A stretch of DNA of 64,000 nucleotides from Sphagnum compactum. Lineage: Eukaryota; Bryophyta; Sphagnopsida; Sphagnales. Numbering within the stretch: the first letter of the stretch is position 1; each line of letters begins with the position of its first letter. The stretch spans positions 16,922,875 to 16,986,874 of the forward strand of contig OZ234495.1 in the NCBI GenBank assembly GCA_965153455.1, given 5' to 3'. The notes beneath the pieces were generated by a model. It made no database searches, had not been told where the DNA came from, and saw nothing but the letters and a program-made list of their open reading frames with translations. Shown here one piece after another: positions 12,515-22,487 of this stretch. Made by a program: the position numbers and the translations under genes.

Positions 12515-13703
12515 AATTGGCCCACTTGTGGTGGAGCTGAGTATGGGCCTGATTCCGTTGTTAAAGCCTATAGTGTAAAGATTGGCCGGCTCCGAATTTT
12601 TTTTAAAAAAAATTAAAAACTTAGTCATTCCAAGAGGGAAAAACAATATTTTTCTTTTAATTTCTTGAATTATGTGACTTTTTTTTATAAAAAAAATCTT
12701 TGGTTCTTTTTGTTATAATATTAAAAATGTGGAAGGGGAAGTTGTTAGTTGGGTTTTGTTGTGGGTGGACATGTTTTTTTTCTCTTTTAGTGTATAATGG
12801 GGGGCAAAAAAAGATGGGGGGGGCATTGTAGTAATAAAACATACATCCACCGAAAGAAAGCCTTTGCGGGATCGTTCCCATGTTACACAAGTGTAACGTG
12901 AGCTGATTATTATTATTATTATTAGCCTTTGGGGGTGGGGGGGGGGGGGGGGGTGAAATATTAAATCTACATGTTGTTTGTAAAATGATTTTTTTGAACA
13001 AAAAAAATGCACGCCCGGTTGTTTTTAATTTGATATGACCTCCAATTCTCGTCCCCATTATTGTTTTAAAATTTAATGAAACCTCCGGTTTGGATTTGAA
13101 TTAGACCCGGTTCCTTCATATTGGTAAACAATTTGAAGGTTTCCCGTTCTTTTATGTACCAAAAATAATAATTTATGATCGGGAATGTATTACTTCGACA
13201 TGTCAATGGTAACACCCTTTTGGACATCATTCTAAATTGAATATTGACTCTTAACATGGGGGGACTCATGTCATGTTCATTCATTCATAAGTAGAGGAGC
13301 CGACTCTTCTTCCATCCGTCTGTCCATCCATCTCGTCTGTCGTAGGAGGACATGACCAATGTTGTGTGAGTAAATCTTTACAAGGATTTTTAAAATACGG
13401 AGGGAAAAGGGGCGGACCAAATGGCAGCCACACCCGACCGACCGACCTTCTTGTTCCGCCCGGATTTGAACCTGGAAGGTATTGTTTACCCATTATTTTT
13501 TCTTTTTAAGGATAGAAAAGTTCGGGTACGGGATGTATCATTGTTGCGTAAGGCAGAATGCCATGTGTACAAAACCAAATAGATAAATATATATCGGGGT
13601 GAGGGGTGCGGGGGACCGGGTGTGATCCAACATTTGGATCCCCTGGCATCCCGAACAAAATTTGGAAGGTTTGAAATTTCTCATCCGGTAAGTTAGAGCT
13701 CAC
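12515..13703. other. gene-free spacer with homopolymer runs
   Basis: Contains runs of T and G (for example the G-run near 12937-12953) and an ATT microsatellite near 12907-12924. No gene was recognised. A stretch near 13455-13480 resembles a tRNA T-arm on the minus strand but has no matching A box. Confidence 0.5.
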
Positions 13704-14076
13704 CATTGGGTCTAAAATCCGACGACCATCGGGTCTAAAATCCAACCATTGGGTCTAAAATCCACCCATCGGGTCTAAAATCCGACCATCGGGTCTAAAA
13801 TCCGATCATTGGGTCTAAAATCCAATCATGGGGTCTAAATCCCAACCAACGGGTCTAAATCCCAACCAACGGGTCTAAAATCCAACCATTGGGTCTAAAA
13901 TCCACCCATCGGGTTTAAAATCCGACCATGGGGTCTAAAATCCAACCATTGGGTCTAAATCCCAACCAACTGGTCTAAAATCCGACCATCGGGTCTAAAT
14001 CCCAACCAACAGGTCTAAAATCCAACCAATGTGTCTAAAATCTGACCATTGGGTCTAAAATCCAACCATTGGGTCT
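13704..14076. repeat. 20-bp minisatellite, about 18 units
   Basis: Tandem units of GGGTCTAAAATCCAACCATT with ordered variants (CCGACCATC, CCCAACCAAC). There are no unique spacers between units, so it is not a CRISPR-like array. It ends about 145 bp before an interstitial telomeric tract. Confidence 0.95.
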
Positions 14077-14201
14077 TCATGTACATAGAATTAAGATTAC
14101 TTAGACCTCTTGATATACCCCCCACCATTAGTGTGGATTGGTGGGCTGCCTAAAGATGTAAAGCATGATGCATTTTTTAGGCTTAAATTGTGAAAGGGGG
14201 G

Positions 14202-14263
14202 GGGGGGGGGGTGTGTTAGGTTTAAACCCTAAACCCTAACCCTAACCCTAACCCCCCCCCCTT
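14202..14263. repeat. interstitial telomeric repeat flanked by G and C homopolymers
   Basis: A G-run is followed by GTTAGGTTTAAACCCTAAAC, then 6-nt CCCTAA units and a C-run. It mixes the plant AAACCCT 7-mer with the 6-mer AACCCT. The tract is far too short to be a chromosome end. Confidence 0.85.
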
Positions 14264-14299
14264 AAACCTATAATCTATTCCTTTCATAAGTTGCATTGA

Positions 14300-14425
14300 A
14301 CTAAATGTAGCAAACTTATACACTAGTAATTGACATCTCACTTATTCGGTCATTGAAGTCATCAATGAGTGGATGAGAAACTAACCCATGTGTGTTCCAT
14401 CCACCACACCAATGATGTTCATCGC
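14300..14425 (-). pseudogene. possible PIF/Harbinger nuclease relic
   Basis: On the minus strand one frame reads IIGVVDGTHM (coordinates 14388-14421), the shape of the first catalytic-Asp block of HARBI1/PIF transposases. A shifted frame then reads DDFNDRISEMSI, similar to the next block. Stops interrupt both. The match is short, so this is a weak call. Confidence 0.3.
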
Positions 14426-16537
14426 TACCCAATGCCCCCATGATGATGATCAAGGCAATTGAATGTGCATAAAAACCATTTATCCTTTTGCTCTTGAGTA
14501 TGTTCAAGACACCTACTATATATCATTCACAAGTCACACCCACCCGGCCCCCCAATTGGAGCAAAATGGTTTACGGTTCCACAAACATACAAAGTGTCCC
14601 TCCCCTTTGTTGATGAGCATTGTAGGTGTCCCTTACCAAATCGAATGTGTTTTTTTTTTTTTGTTTGGATGTTTGGGACATGCTTCGAAAAGCCAAAAGA
14701 AGCTTGGCTCCCTTGATCATTTTTTAAAACTCATAATTGAGACTCATGGAATGTTCTCCCATAGTTGATTGATGATGGTAAAGCCCAAGCATTCTATTGT
14801 TCTTGTTGTTGTGTAATGGGTTCCCTTCATAGCCTTCATGTTTTATTTGCTTTGAGGGTAGTAAAGTACATTGTTTTGAGCCTCAACACAAAATGCAAAC
14901 TACCATATATTCAAGTAAAGACAATAATACTAGGTACATGCTTTTGGTTGTTGTTAGGTATGTTTCTCCACTTTCTTGCACAAAAAAACTTGGTTTCTTC
15001 ATCATCCTTTGCTTGTCTTTTATGTCTTACCAAATGCATTCCTTTCTTTCCATGGCAACTCTCAACATACATATTCTCATTTTGGTTCTCAAAGCTCCAA
15101 TCCCACCCTTTATTCTTCTTCTCCTCCTCCCCAAGTTCCATTCCAACCCACAAAATGGTGTTGGGGGGCGGAGGTTGGGTTGAATAGAAATGATGGAAGT
15201 TAGTGAGGAGGAGGAGTTCAATGATGGTGGTGCAAGTAAAAATTCACACAAAAGCCACTACCCATACCTTCTTCCTTCCTTGATGATTGGCAAACTTTTC
15301 CCACCTTCCCACTAATTCAGCTCTCAACCGACACATTCAGTTTGTGATCCTTTGTGTGTGTGTGTGCATTGGCTTTGGCAAGATAGATTTGGCCTCTTGT
15401 TTTTGCTTCTATGCCCAGATACAAAAGCAGTTGTTCTCTCATAATCATAAGTTTGGATAGCATGTGCTGGAGAGAAATTATATAAGATCATAAGCTTCAC
15501 CACTACCTATTGAGGAACTCAAGAGGTTCCTTTCCAAATCAAAAGGAACTCAACAACATTGAGTACCTACCTACCTACCTAGCTCCCTTTTTAAGAACCT
15601 TTTTTGGGAACCTGGAAGGAGTGGTGATAACCCATTGTGTTGTTGTTGTTGTTGGGCGATTATTAGAAAAAAACAAAAGAGGGAGGAACCCAAGCCTCAC
15701 GGTTATCAAAGTGGTTCTTAGGATGCACAATCACGGTTCTCAAAAATCGAAGACTCCATCTTGATATATATAATATATATAACCATGGTTCTCAATTTAT
15801 TGTTTTTAAAACATTCAAACAACCGGCCATAAAACCACTAGTGTTCATTGCAAGTTCTTGCATGAGAATTGTGCGGTTCTAATTAAGGTTTGAACAACGC
15901 TAGTGATGACCCCACCCTTCATGTGTGTTGTTGCACCTCGAGTGCATGTGTGTGTGTGTGTGTGTGTGTGGGGTTTGGAACCTTTGGAATCACTCAAAAC
16001 CATGCAATATATGTTATTAGGATCAAATGCAACTCAACATTGGAGGAGTTGCCTTTTTTTGCAGCCAACAAAATGAGGGATGAGAGAGAGAGAGAGAAAG
16101 AGAGTCCTTGAACTTTTTGTGCTTTTTACCTTGTGCCCTTCAATTCTTCCTTGAGAATGTTTTACTAAGTTAGCCTTATCCATATCTTCCTATCCCCGCC
16201 CCCTCAACCCATCACCCCCAATGCTTTTGAGACCATAGCATTAACCATGAGCAATGGAAGACAAGTGATGGGTGAACAAACAAGCAAACAGACGGTGTGC
16301 ATCCATGTCTTAGCTCTTTCATCTACATATTTGGTTGCTCTCTAGAACTCTAGCCATGTTCATGATTTTGCTAAGTTCATGAGCCATTGATTTATTGCTA
16401 GGCTACCAAAAGGCATGATCGAACTTTTCATTTAATCTTAAATTTTTTAATTTATTTTTATTTTTGGCATTTATCTGAAAATTATATTTTAGACGGGTAG
16501 TCATAGCATGCATAATATAGTATATGCTAGTAGTAGT
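14426..16537. other. gene-free spacer
   Basis: Several frames of 70-140 codons are present on both strands, but none has recognisable domains or splice continuity. It includes a TG microsatellite (15946-15970) and an AG microsatellite near 16084-16103. Confidence 0.5.
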
Positions 16538-16945
16538 AGTCCTGTAGTTGCCTTTTCAGGTATGGGCACTTGGGTGCCGAAAAATTTATAATATATATTT
16601 CAAAATCCACTTTGGCAATAAAATTAAATAATTTATGAAACTTCAACAATAAATATAAAGAGCCTCTTTGGTTGGTTCTTTGAACTATGAAATGAACAAT
16701 TAACGTAATTTAACCTTTTACAACATTTTCTTTTTTCTTTTTTGAAAAATGGGGAGAGATGATGTTCCACCAAATTATAAGATTAAAAAAAATTATCAAT
16801 TATTGGATACCTCCTTTGCAATGGAGAACTAGCTTAAAATTTTCATTAAATTTCACCATTTCCAACAGATAGTTTCAAGAAAATTTAATATTTCCAAAAA
16901 TAATTTAATTATTGCCAAACTTGAAAAGGTACTACAATACCTAGT
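16538..16945. mobile_element. diverged relative of the TACCNTAGTACCTTGG MITE family
   Basis: The left end is TGTAGTTGCCTTTTCAGG; the right end read on the minus strand is TGTAGTACCTTTTCAAG. These inverted ends share GTAGTACCTT with the main family. The AT-rich interior contains TTTCCAAAAATAATTTAATT, related to the family interior. The boundaries are approximate. Confidence 0.45.
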
Positions 16946-18530
16946 CAAGTTTTTAGTATTTGAACTTATAATGTCATTTTGTAAATATGATTATCATTCA
17001 ACAATATTATAAGCATCATTTTGTTGTTGATTAATATTTGAACAATATTGTTGATAATCAAAAATATTGTTGTATGTTGTCATTTGTTTAACCCATCAAA
17101 AAAAAAAAAAGCATTAAAAAATAAGTTGTGGATGTTTTGGAGAGGCTTGGAAAATCCTCCATTTGCACTAGTTAGTGAAAACAATAGAGGAGAGTGGGGG
17201 GAGTTACACAAATGGTGGGCACTTATGTAGGCTAAAAGAGTGAGGGTTTGTGGAGGGAATATGGGATTCAAATGTGGGCTATTGGGAACAAAAATAGCCA
17301 ACATTTGACATTTAAAGCATATAGGATAAATTTTAAGCAACAAATGCAAAGGAGTTGTCCATGGGAACTTTGGGAACAACATAAGGAACACATGACAAAA
17401 CCATATGGGATAAAATCAAAGGAACAAATATGGAAAAAAAATGGGGGTGGGCAAGCCTCCTTGGTTACCTTAATTGCATATGAAGGCATGATGGTTTATT
17501 TTTGGACTACCAATGGGTTACTAGTTATTACTACATCTATGAATGAATGCATAACTTTAACAAGATGTAAATGGGTTTCATTGGAATAGCAATGAGTTAG
17601 TTATCATGCGAATCCATAAATGTAATAACTTCTAAATTCAATTGTTTTAATTCAAAAGTTGAAACTCCATTATATTAAATATTCATGTGGTTATTGAGAA
17701 CTAGGATTCATGGAGTGGATTCAAACCTTGTCTAAATCATTGGTAAAATAATGGCTTCCAAAATTAAAATAATGCCCACCCAACACCTCTTCAAATCCAA
17801 ACAAGGTGTAAAAGCTTTGTATCATTGCTACTTAAGTTTCAGGAACTATTGAGTTATCCGTAAAGTAACCCTCTCTTTGGGCCTCCTTTCAACCCTCATC
17901 CGCTCTTTTCAGTGGTATCCGGAAAGTAAAGACGTTTTATTAAATCTCAGTGTGAAATGCTGTAACTCAGTACAAAGTGCTGAGAGACTCGGCATTTAAT
18001 GCAGGAGGTTCGAGATTTATTATAGTAGTTGTACAGTTAGGAGCAGTGAAAATATATGTAGCAGCAGTGGAGGCGCTCAGGAAAAAGGAAAGACAGGATG
18101 AAATACCTAGCCTTCCTATTAAAGAGTTAGGAGTTACTACTTATTTACTTGATCTAACTTCAAAGCTTTCACATTAAAAAATAGCTGGTATATTATTTAT
18201 GACACCCCCACAACAGAAAAATATAAGTAAATAAATAAATAAATATTAATTTAATTTTTCCCAAAAAAATCTCAAAACCCCACCCAAATTAACATATCTA
18301 CCTAGAAGGCATTTTTCAAATTAAAATAGCTGTTAAAATTATATATATATATATATGTACCTATTAATATACTGGCTGAAATAGGCAGCTAGGGAAAAAG
18401 AAATTTCTAAAAATATTTACTAATTTACCAACAACAACTGAACCCCATCATGGTGGAGCAAAACTAGTTTACTACCTACCTACTAATTCTACCTACTCTT
18501 AACTACCTACCTACCAATTCTACCTACTCG
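16946..18530. other. gene-free AT-rich spacer
   Basis: A patch of more balanced composition lies at about 17850-18175, with a frame of 66 codons that I do not recognise. An AT repeat is at 18338-18356, and ACCTACCTACC repeats are near 18470-18530. Confidence 0.45.
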
Positions 18531-20504
18531 TCGAGAAGCACGGCGACCGGCTGCAACCGGTTGGCTCCACCACGGCGCGCAGGAACCACCACTCGCGTTG
18601 CTTCCCCGTTCTGAGCTGCCCGGTCCCGGCGGTAACGGGCTACTGCACGGGCCCGACCACAACCCGCACGGTCGCACCCACCGGAGACTGTGCTGCTGCT
18701 CCTCTCCTCCTCATCTGTTCCCCATCCGTTCCCATACGTTCCCGGGGGGGGTTCTCACTCACTTTCTCACCACAAACTTTTTCTCTTTTTTCCCCCAATC
18801 CCTGCCCAAAAATATAACCGGCGGTTACTCCTCCTCCTCCTCCTCCTCTTCGTCTTCGTCTTTGCAATCACTGCGTTTGGTCGTCTTCGACGACAGTCGC
18901 AATCTTTTTTGGTTTTATTTTTTCTTCGCTTTTGTTGCGAGCACGAATGAAAATGAAGTGGCCATGAATCTCGCGCAGTTTTCGCTCTTTTATTCTTGTT
19001 TTTTTTTTTGTTTTGGGGGTCATTTTTTTCGTTTTTTTTTCTTGATTGCTTTTCCTTTTTTTCAACCCTTTTTTTGGGCTGCTTTGATGAGTGTTGTCAC
19101 GATGTCAAGCAGCAGCAGTTTGTTGACTTTGAATTGCTCTCTGTCTGTGTGTCGATCAACCGATCGATCGATTCTTCTGAATCAGCTCTCTTCTGCCCGC
19201 CACCCCCGAGTGTTCAAAAGTCTTTCTTCTTGTGTCCATGGATAGTTGCAAAAAGAAGGCTTGAGAAATCCATCCGGCTACAAGAAAGAAAGAATGCGGT
19301 CGAGGAAGGAAGGAAGGAAGAAGAAGAAAGAGGAATTGCTGCTGTGGTGGTTGACATGGGGTGAAGGAGGAGGGAGGCGATGGATTCTCTCTTTGTTTGT
19401 TTTTTGGTTGCCGCAGTAAGTGGTGGACCCCTCCTCCTCTTGTTTGATGAGTGATTTTGCTCTGTATTCTTACGTAGTTTATGTTTACGCGCTGCTTTGA
19501 TTACGATCCAATTAATTGATCCATTGATGATGATGATGATCAGTCGTTGCTCAGGAACTACAAGTATTTATTAGTGAGAGCTCCGAGTTCTTCTTCGTCT
19601 CTGTTTAAGTCTGTCGACTACTTTTCTGTTTCTCTTTGTTTTTCCCTTTTTTTTCCCTTTGTTTTCTTGCTCTTTTGCGTGTGGTAATGAGCGTCAATTG
19701 TGCGGGGTTGAAGGCGGGCGGGCTGTTGTTTTTTGGACTGGTGTCTTTGTCTCTGCTAGGCTTACCTGTCGTCTGCTTCTTGCCTTGACGCCGCAATATG
19801 TGGGAGACGAAAAAGGAAAAGCTCGCTTTGGCACTTTGACTTCGGAACCTTATAATTGCAAGTGTTGCGGTGTTCTAAGAGTTGCTAATTCTTGGTTGTC
19901 TGCATGCTCTTCTTCTTCTTCAACTAGCTTTTGACTGAGAGTCATTGGATGTTTCTGTGATTGTTGTGCGGAGAAAAACTCTCTTGAACGCAAGTATTAC
20001 TGATTTCCATCTTCGCCGCTCCCCGTTTTCTCGGCTTTTGTACTTGGCTTTCTTTCTCTCCCCTTTGGAGAATTTTCAGTAATGAGAGGTCTACACTTGT
20101 GAGGCTCAGCAGATGATCGGCAGTGGCTTTCCAGAGTTGACTTGAGAAGTCGCGGATCTGCTTTTATTGTTGTTGTTGATGTTTTTGTTGTCGTTTATGA
20201 TCAGCCAGCCGCGTGGATGATGCTAATTTGGCACGGCTTTGCTACCACAGCGCGATAGCTGGTGGCTGCCTTCGATCATCTTCCTGCAGATAGCTTCTCT
20301 TGGAAGTTTCATCATAATCATCATCTTCGACTTGTATTTCGGTTTGGTTCCTTGGCTATGATGAGATCTACAAGTCTTTTGTTGGACGAATTCCTTGTTT
20401 GCGTTTCTGGATTGATCTGAGAAGCCTCTGGACCTTTTCTTCTTCTTTCTTCGTCGAGATCTTCTTCTTCTTCTGCTGTGACTACTTGCGTCGTGTCACG
20501 CATT
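18531..20504 (+). promoter_or_regulatory. long upstream/leader region of CFL1-like paralog 2
   Basis: The composition changes abruptly at about 18530 to a GC-rich patch (18535-18700, rich in CCGG), then C/T-rich low-complexity DNA down to the ATG at 20505. A 215-codon frame at 18598-19245 is mostly Ser/Phe/Leu runs and is not a credible protein. The region may hold the promoter, a long 5' UTR and possibly a leader intron; none can be fixed from sequence alone. Confidence 0.4.
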
Positions 20505-22144
20505 ATGGGCGCGATGCCGAGAGAAGAGAAGTCCGGCGGGTTGCAGCGACAAGCAAGCTTGATGTTTAACGAACAGGTCAACTCTCGAAAAGGCGCCTCG
20601 ACGACGAGTTGTGTGCAGTCGGAACCAGAGCCGCCGCTGCCGTATGGATGGGAGAAGTGTCTCGATTTGAAGGTGAAGAAGAAGTTCTGTGTAACTTGTC
20701 TTTCTTAGATTTTCTTTCTGACCTCGACTGCGAATTGTAGATTGTTCTTCGTCTAGTTTTCTTTGGCCAGGCTTCTTTCTTTGAGATTGATAATGGAGGA
20801 CATTGTCCACACACTTAAGAACTGGAAACGTCACAGGAATCCAATCCAGCTTCCAGGGGAGGAGATCTTGAACTGAATCATGTGCTTGTTTCGGTCGTGC
20901 TGTTTCTTGCAGTCTGGTGTTTTCTACTTCAACGATTGGAACACCGGGATGCAAATTTATACAGATCCTCGTCGCAATAGTAATTCGCCTTGCGATCAAC
21001 GCATCGGGCATCTCTTGATCTCATTGCAGACAAAAACGAAAAATGAAAAAGACGTTGCAGCAGAAACAACAGTGCAGGACGACAGCAGCGACGACATAAA
21101 AATATCCAGCAGAAGGAGGTTCAAGGTTCTTCATTCCGGTCTGAGGATGCCATTGGAGCGAGCCATGATCGGCAGGCAGTCAGTCGAGCCGGAGGATTCG
21201 ACGTCGGATCTGCTCAGTTTCGATCAGCAACACCAGGACTGGCACTCTTTGAAACTGTCGTTGAATCCCCCTGGCGCCAATTGCTCCTCGCAGGAGCAGC
21301 AGAGTGTGTGTACCGTGGAGAAAGTGCAAAATGCGCTGAAGTGGTCGCAGTGGGGCGGCGCGACTCGTTCAGTGAAGAGATCCCAGGCTAGTAGTTTCGA
21401 CAAGTCGGGGAAGAAGTGTGTGTCGTTGACCAACTCCTTGTCGACTTCCCTCTCTCTTCATTCCCCACCATCACGTCCCTCGTCATCACGAGAATCCAAC
21501 TCTCCGGGACCACGGTCCGAGGAGGCATCGTCCAAGCGATCAACGCCGCCCTCGTCGCTATCACAGACTTGTTCCTCGGAATGTCTCACATCTCCTTCAA
21601 CAATTATCCAGCAAGGTAGGTGGTACTCAAAAAAAGAAACAGCCATGACTACCTTCTCTGCAAAGCTTCTAAACCACCACCACCACATGCAAAGAAATAA
21701 AAAGCTTGAATGTACATATCAAAGAGCTCTATATGAACTGTCGTAGAAGAAATTCACGAGCTCTCCTCATGTTATTTGGCAGGTAGTTTTGAAGAGGACG
21801 AGGTTCAACAGCCAAGATCAATGTTCAGGGAGTTCACAACACTAGTAGAAGTCTGCAGAAGAACAGATACAACTGTTGTTGGAGCAGCAACCGAGGAGGA
21901 TCAGCTGGCAGTTCAGCAGCTGCAGGAGGTGCCTGACGATGCAGCAGTGATGGTAGCAGTGGGATGCAAGAGCTGTCTGATGTACATCATGCTGCCAAAG
22001 CTCCATCCAAGCTGCCCAAAGTGTGGAAACGCTGATGTGCTGTTGGATCTTCCATCTCCTTCGCCCAAGAAACAGCGAAGAGTACTCGAACTCAGTAGTA
22101 CTCCAAAATGGAACTGGTTGGATGCCAAGCCCATTGCAACTTGA
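20505..22144 (+). CDS. CFL1-like WW-domain protein, paralog 2
   Basis: Three exons, 20505-20672, 20913-21615 and 21783-22144, give 410 aa with the same phases (0, 1) and intron positions as paralog 1. The WW-like domain spans about 43-77 (LPYGWEKCLDLK, then WNTGMQIYTDPRR; the second Trp is Tyr72). The middle includes LKLSLNPPGANC, an EAR-like LxLxL, and TNSLSTSLSLHS. The C-terminal ribbon has Cys352, 355, 368 and 371, followed by LLDLPSPSPKKQRR. I chose ATG 20505 because MGAMPREEK aligns with the MGVLVKEK start of the paralog; 20478 is an in-frame alternative. Reading through intron 2 would add a short different tail ending at 21746. A role in cuticle or epidermal regulation is known for the family and only inferred here. 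Confidence 0.8.
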
Positions 22145-22204
22145 AGTTCACTCTTGGATTTTCCAAGCTATGTTTCTACACAGTTTCTTCCATCTCAGTT
22201 CTTG

Positions 22205-22487
22205 AGCTTCTTCCATGATCCCACTTCTTCCACCTCTTCCATGACGCCACTCTTCAAGCTTCTTCCATGACTCCACTTCTTCAGCTTCTTCCATGATCCC
22301 ACTTCTTCAACTTCTTCCATGATCCCACTTCTTCAGCTTCATCTACAACCCCACTTCTTCAGCTTCTTTCCATGACCCACTTCTTCAGCTTCTTCCATAA
22401 TACCCCTGCTTGAGCTTCTTTCATGATCCCATTTCTTCAGCTTCTTCCATGATCCCACTTCTTCAGCTTCTTGCATCTCAGTTCGTC
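22205..22487. repeat. 26-bp minisatellite, about 10.5 units, in the 3' flank of CFL1-like paralog 2
   Basis: Tandem units close to AGCTTCTTCCATGATCCCAC followed by TTCTTC begin 61 bp after the stop codon. They therefore probably lie in the 3' UTR. Units are 26 bp with occasional one-base slips; the period is not a multiple of three, which argues against coding. Confidence 0.93.

Noticed and set aside
13440-13485. tRNA-like or SINE-like B box on the minus strand (GGTTCAAATCC)
   Set aside because: The T-arm is imperfect, no A box at the right spacing, no cloverleaf could be drawn.
13704-14076. array resembling a CRISPR locus
   Set aside because: The 20-bp units are directly adjacent without unique spacers, and the context is plant nuclear DNA.
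14765-15187. 140-codon plus-strand frame
   Set aside because: Codes for low-information hydrophobic sequence with no family match and no splice continuity.
17850-18175. patch of balanced composition with a 66-codon frame, considered as an inserted gene fragment
   Set aside because: No recognisable protein or RNA similarity, no repeats or ends marking an insertion.
18598-19245. 215-codon open frame upstream of CFL1-like paralog 2
   Set aside because: Mostly Ser, Phe and Leu runs from CT-rich DNA, no domain, lies in a probable leader region.
21616-21746. read-through C-terminus of CFL1-like paralog 2 (intron 2 retained)
   Set aside because: Clear GT and AG sites restore the frame to the conserved Cys-rich end shared with paralog 1, so this is intron, at most a minor isoform.
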